In this document: in pieces, positions 37,622 through 45,377 of the stretch
Position numbering within the stretch: the stretch's first letter is position 1
How the letters are laid out: every line of letters starts with the position of its first letter
From: Virgisporangium aliadipatigenens
Lineage (GTDB): Bacteria > Actinomycetota > Actinomycetes > Mycobacteriales > Micromonosporaceae
Direction: 5' to 3'
DNA: 64,000 nucleotides
Assembly (NCBI RefSeq): GCF_016863615.1
Contig: NZ_BOPF01000016.1
Coordinates: 62,001-126,000, forward strand
Program-made: the position numbers and the translations under genes
The notes under the pieces: generated by a model
What the model was told of the DNA's origin: nothing
Seen by the model: only the letters and a program-made list of their open reading frames with translations
Database searches by the model: none

Positions 37622-37776
37622 CCCCAACTCCTCTCGTCGATCCTCGCCGGCTGCCGACCAGTGAACAGGAATTGTTTAAACAAACAAGATGTCCGATACA
37701 AAGTCGGTTGATCGACTCAATCGACACCGCCCGGGTAGCCTCGGCCCCGACCGGCACGGTCCGAAGGGGGCGGAAG

Positions 37777-38523
37777 TTGAGCGGCAAATACGTTCCCGCG
37801 TACGAAAAGATCGCCGCCCTGCTCCGAACGGCCATCGAGTCCGGGGAGATCGCCCCCGGCGGACAACTCCCAGCCGTCCGCGACCTCGCCGCGAGGTACG
37901 AGGTCACGCCCGGCACCGTCTCCCGCGCGGTCGGCCGCCTCCAGGCGCTGGGCCTCGTCACCACCACTCGCGGCGGCGGCATCTACGTCCGAGGCTTCGA
38001 GCCCATCATCCGGAACTCACCCGGCCGCCTGGCTCGCGACAGGTGGGGCACCGGCGCCACGATCCAGGACGCCGACACCGGCAAACGCTCGCGCACCGTC
38101 GACGTGGAAACCGGCGAACGCGTGGCCCCGGACTGGGTGGCGGCTCCGCTCGGCCTGGCGGACGGCGCCGTGGCGGCGTTCCGATCCCGCCGCTTCGTGG
38201 TCGAGGACCGCTACGTGCAACTGTCGGTGTCGTGGATGCCCGCCGAACTGGTACGCGGCACCGCCATCATGCACACCGACACCGGCCCCGGCGGCATGTA
38301 CGCGCGTCTCGCCGAGCTGGGCCACGCGCCGGCGACCTTTGTGGAGCGCGTCCGCACCCGCATGCCCACCCGCGACGAGGAGGAACGCCTCGAACTGCTC
38401 GCGGGCACGCCGGTCTTCGAGATCACCCGCCACGCCACGACCGAGGCAGGCCGGTGCGTCGAGGTCAACCGCATGACGCTGGACGGCAGAGCCTACGTCC
38501 TCGACTACACCTTCCCGGCATAG
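37777..38523 (+). CDS. GntR/HutC-type transcriptional regulator with UTRA-like domain
   Basis: 248 residues from a TTG start preceded by GGGGG. The N-terminal winged helix is typical (YEKIAALLRTAIESGEIAPG, LPAVRDLAARYEVTPGTVSRAV). The C-terminal ~165 residues resemble the UTRA effector domain (RFVVEDRYVQLSVSWMP, GTPVFEITRHATTEAGRCVE, YVLDYTFPA). Ligand unknown. It is divergent from the small hypothetical gene at 37385. TTG is chosen because LSGKYVPAYEKIA is where homologues usually begin; an ATG 35 codons upstream is possible but lies in unconserved sequence. Confidence 0.82.
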   Translation: MSGKYVPAYEKIAALLRTAIESGEIAPGGQLPAVRDLAARYEVTPGTVSRAVGRLQALGLVTTTRGGGIYVRGFEPIIRNSPGRLARDRWGTGATIQDADTGKRSRTVDVETGERVAPDWVAAPLGLADGAVAAFRSRRFVVEDRYVQLSVSWMPAELVRGTAIMHTDTGPGGMYARLAELGHAPATFVERVRTRMPTRDEEERLELLAGTPVFEITRHATTEAGRCVEVNRMTLDGRAYVLDYTFPA

Positions 38524-38779
38524 CGATGCGATTGGCGGCGCGCCTACGTGATCGCGCTGCGCGACGATTGCACTCAGACGGTCCGCTCGGCACAGCCGGG
38601 GCGACAATCAAGTCCCGGCCCAGCAACCCCACCTGACGGCCTACGGTCGGTCGGGTGCGGAACTCTCTACGATCGGCTCCTGCCACTCAACGGCGGTCGG
38701 CCGCGAGCCGGTAGCGACGAACTGACCCGCCGCCTCCCGCGCAGCGTCGGTGGGCACGGCGGCATCACGGTAGGCGGTG

Positions 38780-38942
38780 GTACGAGCACGTGGGCACCGT
38801 CGGGCGACTCGAGGGACACCATGACCGGGAACCGCTGGAAGCGGGGATCGGCGCCGAGGCTGTCGAGGAGGTCATCGAGCGCGGTGGGCGTGGTGATCGG
38901 GATCGGTCCCGGCCGGGACGCAAGTGGTGGGGCCTTACGCAT
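38780..38942 (-). pseudogene. Degraded fragment of a small gene
   Basis: A minus-strand frame starts ATG at 38942 and reads well-composed protein (TALDDLLDSLGADPRFQRF, PVMVSLESPDGAHVL). It then runs into low-quality Pro/Arg-rich sequence. The start resembles the beginning of Imm1-like immunity proteins, but that is only an impression. The whole interval 38524-39215 is otherwise without a supported gene and holds scattered repeats of nearby sequence, so it looks like recombination debris. Confidence 0.4.
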
Positions 38943-38974
38943 GTCAAAGACCCCCGATAACCCGCATAAGTCCC

Positions 38975-39032
38975 CACCACGTCGCTGTCCGTCGGCACAT
39001 CGAACACCCGCAACACCCACCGCCCCGTCTCC
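38975..39032. repeat. 58-base direct repeat, copy 2
   Basis: Exact copy of 37529-37586, here outside any convincing gene and directly upstream (minus-strand sense) of the degraded fragment at 38780-38942. Confidence 0.9.
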
Positions 39033-39103
39033 TCTCGTCCGCTGTTCAGCCGGGGTGCCCGCGACGGTTGCTGACCAGGACTGCGGGCAACCCTCGCGAA
39101 GAG

Positions 39104-39158
39104 CTTAGAATCCTAAGCATGCCAAGTGCGAAGGACTTCGAACACTAAGAACGCTTAG
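39104..39158. promoter_or_regulatory. Two inverted-repeat operators before a short GntR gene
   Basis: CTTAGAATCCTAAG (39104-39117) and CTAAGAACGCTTAG (39145-39158) are both 5-4-5 inverted repeats of CTTAG/CTAAG. They lie 41 bases apart, 58-112 bases before the GntR start. The position suits autoregulation by that protein. Confidence 0.55.
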
Positions 39159-39215
39159 GACTTGAACTCGCGCTGCGGGAATGGTGGCATTGACCTGCTG
39201 ACCAGGGAGATGACC

Positions 39216-39449
39216 ATGCCGCCGCGCCCGACCCACAGGCAGCGGGTGTTCGACGACATCCGGACCCGCATCGCGTCCGGCGAGCTCGCACCCGGCGCCA
39301 AGCTGCCCTCGCTCGCCGAACTGCGCGACCTCTACGGGGTGTCGGACCAACCGATCAAGCGAGCCCTCGACGACCTGAAGCTGCTCGGCTACGTCGAAGG
39401 CCAGCAGGGCGTCGGCGTCTACGTCGCGGACAGCCCGCCCGGCGGCTGA
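39216..39449 (+). CDS. Short GntR-type winged-helix protein
   Basis: 77 residues, only the DNA-binding domain: RQRVFDDIRTRIASGELAPG, LPSLAELRDLYGVSDQPIKRAL, and the wing GYVEGQQGVGVYV. No effector domain is attached, so it may be a complete small regulator of the type common in actinomycetes or the remnant of a longer one. The start at 39216 has AGGGAG six bases upstream; the ATG at 39210 is too close to it. Two inverted repeats upstream suggest self-regulation. Confidence 0.75.
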   Translation: MPPRPTHRQRVFDDIRTRIASGELAPGAKLPSLAELRDLYGVSDQPIKRALDDLKLLGYVEGQQGVGVYVADSPPGG

Positions 39450-39554
39450 GCGGAGCTGTCCACACGGACTCCTGTCACTCAACGGCGATAACCCGCGTAT
39501 CGCCCCACCATGGCGCGCTTGTGAGCGCATCGATCGCGACCCGTCATCCACCGG

Positions 39555-40037
39555 CTAGGCGGCGAGCTGCCGCTGGACCCGTTCGTATTCGGCCGCCATC
39601 TCAGGGGTGGCGAGAACGTCGTCCATGTCGACAACCGTCGCCGCCTCCTCCGCCTGGAAGTCGATCTGATCGAAGGCGTGTTCGGCCAGGTCGTACACCT
39701 GGTCAGGGTCGCCCGTTTCGAGGAACGCCGTCCACGCGTCCAGTGCGTTGAGAAGATTCGCCAACCCGAAGTCCATGTCGTCGTGGGTGAGGACACCGTG
39801 GTTCACCCGTGCGAGGTACCCGCGCAACTCGTCGGCGCCCGCCGTCGGCACGTTGCGGCACGCCTCGGCGAGCGCCTGTCGGGCTTCTCCGGTCAGCGCC
39901 GACTCGTGCACATAGCCCGGCTGGGTCTCGGCCCGGACGATGCGGGCGACGGTCTCGGCACCGAACGAACGGAGGCTTTCCTCGCCGGCCTCGTCGACCA
40001 ACTGCCGGACGGTGGCGGTAAGGCTCTCGTAGTCCAC
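39555..40037 (-). CDS. Acidic conserved hypothetical protein
   Basis: 160 residues from GTG at 40037. Strongly acidic and helical (VDYESLTATVRQLVDEAGEE, YLARVNHGVLTHDDMDFGL, DPDQVYDLAEHAFDQIDF). No membrane segment or recognised motif. The size, acidity and position next to rearranged DNA would suit an immunity-type protein, but there is no direct evidence. Other in-frame starts lie upstream (ATG at 40064); none has a convincing ribosome-binding site. Confidence 0.6.
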   Translation of the reverse strand: MDYESLTATVRQLVDEAGEESLRSFGAETVARIVRAETQPGYVHESALTGEARQALAEACRNVPTAGADELRGYLARVNHGVLTHDDMDFGLANLLNALDAWTAFLETGDPDQVYDLAEHAFDQIDFQAEEAATVVDMDDVLATPEMAAEYERVQRQLAA

Positions 40038-40079
40038 CGACGGAGCATAGGGGTGTCGATCTCGCATCGGTGGCCACGA

Positions 40080-40137
40080 ACGACGAAGGCCCACATCCAA
40101 CGACGAAGGCCCACATCCATAGATGAGATGTGGGCCT
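40080..40137 (-). terminator. Duplicated hairpin arm and terminator after tRNA-Val
   Basis: AGGCCCACATC (40107-40117) and its complement (40127-40137) form an 11-bp stem downstream of the tRNA on the minus strand. The 20-base segment containing the distal arm is duplicated in tandem without a gap (40080-40099 and 40100-40119), so the proximal arm could pair with either copy. Confidence 0.7.
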
Positions 40138-40146
40138 CGACCTGGG

Positions 40147-40218
40147 TGGGCGATACTGGGATCGAACCAGTGACCTCTTCGGTGTGAACGAAGCGCTCTC
40201 CCGCTGAGCTAATCGCCC
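40147..40218 (-). tRNA. tRNA-Val (anticodon CAC)
   Basis: A full cloverleaf is seen on the minus strand: acceptor GGGCGAT/ATCGCCC with discriminator A, D-arm AGCTCAGCGGGAGAGC, anticodon stem CTTCG/CGAAG with loop TTCACAC (anticodon CAC, reading GUG), and T-arm ACTGG-TTCGATC-CCAGT. The CCA end is not encoded. A hairpin terminator follows. Confidence 0.97.
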
Positions 40219-40280
40219 GGGCGCCTGAGAACCATACCCGATCCGAGTCGCGCCTCGCACGCCGGTATCCCCCACACCAC

Positions 40281-40694
40281 TTACAACATCCACACCCCGA
40301 CCGCGACGCCGGCGGCGAGCAGGGCAGCGAGCAGCGCGCCCGACCCGTACCGCAGCGCCCAGTGCCGGCGGCCGAACCAGTGCGTCCCGAGGGAGACGAG
40401 CCGGCGGGCCCGCCGCAGCAGCCGGCGCGCCCACGCGAACTCCACGGCCAGTAGCGCCAGCCCCGCGAAGACGATGGCCCAGCCGGGTCCGGGGAGCGGG
40501 ACGAGCAGGAGTCCGGCCAGGATCAGCGCCGTTCCGAGCACCCCCACGACGATCTTCAGCGCGAGCGCTCCGCCGGGCCAGGACCGAATCCGCGAGCGGA
40601 TCCTACGAAAATACGATTTGTCCGTTATAGTCGTTTTTGAGGTCGAAATGGTCGCCGGTGGTGTTGACGCCCCGGACGGCATATCGTCATGCAC
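40281..40694 (-). CDS. TIGR02611-type membrane protein (PGPGW motif)
   Basis: 137 residues from a GTG with AAGGAG six bases upstream. The N-terminal ~35 residues are hydrophilic, followed by a basic stretch (RRIRSRIRSW). Two close helices flank the hallmark LVPLPGPGWAIVFAGLALLAVEF, and a third helix ends the protein (LLAALLAAGVAVGVWML). The PGPGW family is widespread in actinobacteria and uncharacterised. Transcribed toward the tRNA gene. Confidence 0.85.
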   Translation of the reverse strand: MHDDMPSGASTPPATISTSKTTITDKSYFRRIRSRIRSWPGGALALKIVVGVLGTALILAGLLLVPLPGPGWAIVFAGLALLAVEFAWARRLLRRARRLVSLGTHWFGRRHWALRYGSGALLAALLAAGVAVGVWML

Positions 40695-40968
40695 TTTTGG
40701 CTCCTTGCGGTGCTGGGCCGTCACCGGTGGCGGTGAGCGGCAGTTACTCGCAAGTGAAATGACGTCCGGCCCGAGCTTCCTTCGAGCGGACTCCGTCGCG
40801 CAAAAAACGGCTGATCTTACCCGTGAACCGTACGCCCGGCGGCATAACGAGGTCGCGGTCCCACTACCGGGTGAGATCGGCAGATGGCGGAGCGTAATGG
40901 TTCATGAGCACTGAGTATTGGGAGGGGCGGGGCGTGCATGCCTCGCGGGGTGCCGGGGGGAGTTCGAC

Positions 40969-41400
40969 ATGAGTGCTATCCGACCCACGACCGTGGAGGT
41001 GGAGACGTCGCTTCGGCTTGTGGCGCCGGATGCGACGGCTCTGCCGGTACGCGCGAGTCTCCGGTACGACCCGGACGACCCGTACGCCGTGCACGTGCTG
41101 TTCCACGCCGAGACCGCGGGAGGCGAGCCGGTCAGCTGGTCGTTCGCCCGCGAACTGCTGGTGACGGGGCTCGACGAGCCGGCCGGTATCGGTGATGTCC
41201 GGGTCTGGCCGTGGGCGAGCCCACGTGGGGATTTCGTCGCACTGGCGCTGTCGTCTCCCGACGGCAACGCGCTTTTCGAGGTACCACGCAGCGTACTGGT
41301 GCGGTTCCTGCGGCGTACCTACATTGCCGTTCCGCGGGGGCGTGAGGGTGATCACCTCGACGTCGACGCGGCGGTCAACCGGCTTCTCGCCGGTCGCTGA
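40969..41400 (+). CDS. ssgB: SsgA-like sporulation and cell-division regulator
   Basis: 143 residues, standard for the SsgA-like proteins of sporulating actinomycetes. Typical pieces are LPVRASLRYDPDDPYAVHVLFHA, VSWSFARELLVTGLDEPAGIGDVRVWP and ALFEVPRSVLVRFLRRTYIAVP. SsgB in Streptomyces recruits FtsZ to future septa. Micromonosporaceae usually carry SsgB as their conserved member, hence the symbol. ATG start behind GGGGGGAG. The 274 bases before it hold the divergent promoter region with the PGPGW gene; I see no clear operator there. Confidence 0.85.
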   Translation: MSAIRPTTVEVETSLRLVAPDATALPVRASLRYDPDDPYAVHVLFHAETAGGEPVSWSFARELLVTGLDEPAGIGDVRVWPWASPRGDFVALALSSPDGNALFEVPRSVLVRFLRRTYIAVPRGREGDHLDVDAAVNRLLAGR

Positions 41401-41585
41401 CACGGCGGGGACAGCACAACACCGCGACACGGCGGGAGTAATACCGCGACGGGCTGGCTTCGGGGGGAGCCGGCCCGTCACGCATTCCACCATCGATCGA
41501 CCCGTCCCCTTCGCGCCAAGGCCGGCCGACGCAGTCGCGAAGTCAAGGCCCGCTGACCGCGGTCGCGAAGAAGGCCGCGGCAGCC

Positions 41586-42407
41586 TCACACCTTGCGGTA
41601 CTTCGCCTGAGCGAAGCAGAAGGCGCCGTACGCGACGAGCCCGAGCGCGACCGCGATCAGCAGGAAGTCACCGGCGGGCTGCTCGGCGAGCGTGTGCAGC
41701 GCCTGGTCCAGGCCGCGGGACTTGCCCGGGTCGTAGTTGACCGCCGCGGTGAGCACCAGGATGCCGACCACGCCGTAGACGGTGCCCTTCGCGGCATAGC
41801 CGCTGACCCCGAGACCGCGGGTGGTCTTGCGGACCTTCGCGTCCATCTGGCCGGTCTTCAGGTGCTTCTCGAACCTCTTCGTGACCCCGTACCACACCAG
41901 ACCCGCCCCGATGATCGCGACGGCCAGGCCGACCAGCCCGACGATCCACCGCCCGCCGGTCGACTCCAGCACGGTGCCGGTGGTCTGCTGCTGCTGGTCG
42001 CCCGAGGACTTCCCGCTGCCCTGCAGCACCTGCACCGCCTTGAACGCCAGATACGCGTAGAAGCCGGCCTTGAAGACCGACGCCACGCGCTCGAAGACGC
42101 GTTCCTTGCCGGTGTCCTCGGTGTGCCCGACGGCCGCCTCGAGCACCTGCCACAGCACCATCGCCGCGAGCCCGATCGCGACCGCCACCAGCAGGAACTT
42201 GCCGAGCGGCCCGTCGGCGAGCGTCTTGAACGCCCCCGACTGGTCACCCTCCTTGGCCGCCTTGCCGAACGCCAGCTGCAGCGCGATCCAGCCCACCAGC
42301 AGGTGGGTCACGCCGTAGCCGATCATCCCGAACCGGGCCAGCCGTTCCAGCCATTCGTTGCCGGCGGCCTGCCTGGCCGCCCCACGTGCCTCGTTCGCCA
42401 CAGTCAC
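41586..42407 (-). CDS. DUF1206 membrane protein
   Basis: 273 residues made of three repeats of a two-helix unit, each with a Gly/Tyr-rich turn: ARFGMIGYGVTHLLVGWIAL, ASVFKAGFYAYLAFKAVQVL and GVSGYAAKGTVYGVVGILVL. Each is followed by a second helix such as FLLVAVAIGLAAMVLWQVLE or FLLIAVALGLVAYGAFCFA. The arrangement is typical of DUF1206, whose function is unknown. The start is GTG at 42407 or six bases downstream. Confidence 0.85.
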   Translation of the reverse strand: MTVANEARGAARQAAGNEWLERLARFGMIGYGVTHLLVGWIALQLAFGKAAKEGDQSGAFKTLADGPLGKFLLVAVAIGLAAMVLWQVLEAAVGHTEDTGKERVFERVASVFKAGFYAYLAFKAVQVLQGSGKSSGDQQQQTTGTVLESTGGRWIVGLVGLAVAIIGAGLVWYGVTKRFEKHLKTGQMDAKVRKTTRGLGVSGYAAKGTVYGVVGILVLTAAVNYDPGKSRGLDQALHTLAEQPAGDFLLIAVALGLVAYGAFCFAQAKYRKV

Positions 42408-42513
42408 ATCAGCACTGATGCCCTGGTTACGGGCTGCGTCAAACCTCGCGCCGATCGGATGGACGTCCGGCGTGTCCGGTTCCGTCGGTGCGGACTGGTT
42501 CGTTCAGCAGTCC

Positions 42514-43470
42514 GTGAGATGGCTGGTTACCGGCGGGGCCGGATACATCGGGGCACACGTGACGCTGGCGTTGCGCGACGCCGGTTCGGAGATCCTGGTC
42601 GTGGACGACCTGTCGACCGGTCTCGCCGAGCGGCTGCCCGACGACGTCGCGTTCGTGCGCGCCGACGTGCGCGACACGGGGCCGGTGATGGACGCGTTCC
42701 GCCGGTTCCGGCCGCACGGGGTGGTGCATCTCGCGGCCCGCAAGGACGTCGCCGAGTCGACCGCGCATCCGCTGGCCTACTACGACGCCAATCTGGACGG
42801 GCTGCGTGCCGTCCTCACCGCGTGTGCCGCCTATCGCACCCGGTCGGTGCTGTTCTCCTCCTCGGCGGCCGTCTACGGAACGCCTTCCGTCAGCCCGGTC
42901 ACCGAGGACCACGCCCCGTTCCCGGTGAATCCCTACGGGCGCACGAAGCTCGTGGGGGAGTGGATGCTGCGCGACGCGGCGGCGAGCGCCGGGTTCGGCT
43001 GGGCGGCGCTGCGCTACTTCAACGTCGCCGGCGCCGCCGCCCCGCACCTGCGCGACCTCGGCGGGACGAACCTGCTGCCGCGCCTGCTGCGCGCGGCCGA
43101 CCAGGGGATGCCGATCCGGGTGTACGGCGGCGACTGGCCGACGCCGGACGGCAGCCCGGTGCGCGACTACGTGCACGTGGCCGACGTCGCGCAGGCGCAC
43201 TCGGCGGCGGCGGTCGCGCTGATCGAGGGCGTGCTGCACGCGGATGTGCTCAACGTCGGGCGCGGGGTGGGGACGTCCGTGCTGCAGATGATCGAGACGG
43301 CCCGCGAGGTGACCGGCCGCCGCCTCGGCCACGTGATCGGCGCCCGCCGGCCCGGTGACCCGGCGTCGATCGTGGCCGGCGTCGAGCGTATCCGCGCCCG
43401 CCTCGGCTGGTCCGCGCGGCACGGCCTGGAGGACATCGTGCGGTCCGCGGCAGAGTTGGTCCCGGCGTGA
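42514..43470 (+). CDS. UDP-hexose 4-epimerase (GalE/Uge3/PelX type)
   Basis: 318 residues, an extended short-chain dehydrogenase. The NAD motif TGGAGYIGAH is at residues 6-15, catalytic Ser in SSSAAVYG, YxxxK in PYGRTK (~141), and RDYVHVADVAQAH near the sugar pocket. It would interconvert UDP-Glc/UDP-Gal or UDP-GlcNAc/UDP-GalNAc. As the first gene of the operon it should supply UDP-GalNAc (with or without UDP-Gal) for the exopolysaccharide. GTG start; the stop overlaps the next start as GTGA. No clear promoter motif is visible in the short divergent region 42408-42513. Confidence 0.88.
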   Translation: MRWLVTGGAGYIGAHVTLALRDAGSEILVVDDLSTGLAERLPDDVAFVRADVRDTGPVMDAFRRFRPHGVVHLAARKDVAESTAHPLAYYDANLDGLRAVLTACAAYRTRSVLFSSSAAVYGTPSVSPVTEDHAPFPVNPYGRTKLVGEWMLRDAAASAGFGWAALRYFNVAGAAAPHLRDLGGTNLLPRLLRAADQGMPIRVYGGDWPTPDGSPVRDYVHVADVAQAHSAAAVALIEGVLHADVLNVGRGVGTSVLQMIETAREVTGRRLGHVIGARRPGDPASIVAGVERIRARLGWSARHGLEDIVRSAAELVPA

Positions 43471-45377
43471 TCACGGGTCGGGTCCGCGCCCTCGTCGCGC
43501 TGGCGGTCCTCGCCACCTTCATCTGGGGGAACGTGGCGAGCGCGGCCGAAGCCACCAAAAAGGTGAATCTGCGGGTGCTGGTCGTCAGCGACGGCACCGC
43601 CGGTGTGGACGCGGTCGCCGCGCAGCTGGACCGCGAGGGCATCCCGTACGACGTCCGGAGGCCGGGCGAGCAGCCGCTCACGGCGGCGAGCCTGATCGTC
43701 GGGACCGACCACGGGAGGTACCAGGGGATCGTCCTGCCCGACGAGTCGGTGCTGACGGCGGCCGAGAAGACGGCCCTCGCGGCGTACGAGAAGTCCTACG
43801 GCGTGCGCCGGGTGAACGCCTACACGTGGGCCGGCCCGCACGTCGGGCTCACCAGCGCCTGGGGCGGCACGCTCGACGGCGGCACGATGACGGTCACGGC
43901 TGCCGCCAAGGCGGACGGCTTCGGCTACCTCAACGGCACGGTGCCGGTGGACGACCGGTCGGCCGGCGTTTCGGAGTCGTTCGCGGCGCTCGGGGCACCC
44001 GCGAACGGCGCGGCCTTCACGCCGCTGGTCGAGGCGACGCAGCCCGGCGGCACCGCCCGCGGCACCGTCCTCGGGGTGTACAAGGTGGACGGTCGCGAAC
44101 AGCTCGCGGTCACCGTCGCCCTGAACCGGCACCAGACCCACGCGCTCCTGCTCGCCCACGGCATCGTCTCGTGGCTCACCCGGGGCGTGCACCTGGGCCA
44201 CTGGCGCAACTGGTTCAGCCTGCACGTCGACGACGTGTTCCTGCCGGACGACCGCTGGAGCACCGAGGCGAACTGCACCGTCGGCGACGACTGCCCCGCC
44301 GGCGTCACCGGCCGCGGCGACATCCGGATGACACCGTCCGATGTGGACACTCTCGCCAATTGGCAGCAGCGCAACGGCCTCAAGCTCGACCTGGCGTTCA
44401 ACGGGGCGGGCAGCGAGGAGGCCGGCGCCGGCGACCCGCTCACGGCGAAGCTGCTGCAGCGGCGGGGCGACTTCCGCTGGCTCAACCACACCTGGTCGCA
44501 CCTGTACATCGGGCCGACGGTCGCCCGCGCCGACATCGCCGCCGAGGTCACCCGCAACACGCAGTGGGCCCGGACCAAGGGCCTGCCGCTCGACCCGGCC
44601 GAACTGGTCACCGGCGAGCACTCCGGGCTGCGCAGCCTGCCGCGGATGCCGGCCGACAACCCGAACCTGGCCGGCGCGCTGGCCGACAGCGGCGTCGCCC
44701 ACCTCGCCTCGGACGCCTCCCGGGAGCCCGCGCCCCGCGCGATCGGCCCGGCCCGCACGGTCCCGCGGCACCCGATGAACATCTACTACAACACCGCCAC
44801 CGTCGCCGAGGCGGTCGACGAGTACAACTGGATCTACACGTCCACAGTGGACGGCGGCAGCGGCGTGTGCGCGACGAACCCGGCGTCCACCTGCATCGCA
44901 CCCCTGGGCGCGAACGGCTTCACGGGCCACATCGTGCCGCAGGAGGCGCGGATCGCGTTCGACCACGTCGTGTCGGCCGACCCGCGACCGCACTACGCGC
45001 ACCAGTCCAACCTGACCGAGGACCGGATCCTCTACCCGGTGCTCGACGAGCTGCTGCGCCGCTACCGCGCGGCCTTCACGACGGCCACGCCACTGGTGAA
45101 CCCGCGCATGTCCGCCGTCGCCCAGCTGCAACTGCGCCAGGAACGCTGGCGCGCCGCGGTCGCCGCCGGCAGCATCACCGCCTACCGGCAGGGCGACACC
45201 GTGGTCGTGACGAACCGGAGCGGCTCCACTGTGGACGTTCCACTGACGGGAAGAAGTGCGGCGCGGACGGCGACGCTCGGGCTCCTGCCCGGTGGCGCCT
45301 ACGGCGAGGCGTACGGCGGGCAGCGCAGCGCGTGGACCTCCCTGGCCCGCAACGCCACCCTCACGGTGAAGCCATGA
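43467..45377 (+). CDS. Secreted polysaccharide deacetylase, PelA/Agd3-like
   Basis: 636 residues with signal peptide (ALVALAVLATFIWGNVASA). After an N-terminal ~240-residue domain (VNLRVLVVSDGTAGVDAVAA), the deacetylase has a metal/base motif FSLHVDDVFLPDDRW (D255/D256) and a His motif NHTWSH (340-345), as in CE18 enzymes Agd3 and the deacetylase of PelA. A domain after ~450 (GFTGHIVPQEARIAFDHVV) and a C-terminal beta domain follow. It should remove acetyl groups from GalNAc residues outside the membrane, giving a cationic polymer. Two copies of the dispersed palindrome lie in the gene. Coupled on both sides by four-base overlaps. Confidence 0.82.
   Translation: MITGRVRALVALAVLATFIWGNVASAAEATKKVNLRVLVVSDGTAGVDAVAAQLDREGIPYDVRRPGEQPLTAASLIVGTDHGRYQGIVLPDESVLTAAEKTALAAYEKSYGVRRVNAYTWAGPHVGLTSAWGGTLDGGTMTVTAAAKADGFGYLNGTVPVDDRSAGVSESFAALGAPANGAAFTPLVEATQPGGTARGTVLGVYKVDGREQLAVTVALNRHQTHALLLAHGIVSWLTRGVHLGHWRNWFSLHVDDVFLPDDRWSTEANCTVGDDCPAGVTGRGDIRMTPSDVDTLANWQQRNGLKLDLAFNGAGSEEAGAGDPLTAKLLQRRGDFRWLNHTWSHLYIGPTVARADIAAEVTRNTQWARTKGLPLDPAELVTGEHSGLRSLPRMPADNPNLAGALADSGVAHLASDASREPAPRAIGPARTVPRHPMNIYYNTATVAEAVDEYNWIYTSTVDGGSGVCATNPASTCIAPLGANGFTGHIVPQEARIAFDHVVSADPRPHYAHQSNLTEDRILYPVLDELLRRYRAAFTTATPLVNPRMSAVAQLQLRQERWRAAVAAGSITAYRQGDTVVVTNRSGSTVDVPLTGRSAARTATLGLLPGGAYGEAYGGQRSAWTSLARNATLTVKP

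Noticed and set aside
38548-39108. Plus-strand frame of 186 codons in the rearranged patch
   Set aside because: Ser/Arg/Pro-rich with no homology signal or ribosome-binding site; it overlaps duplicated debris.
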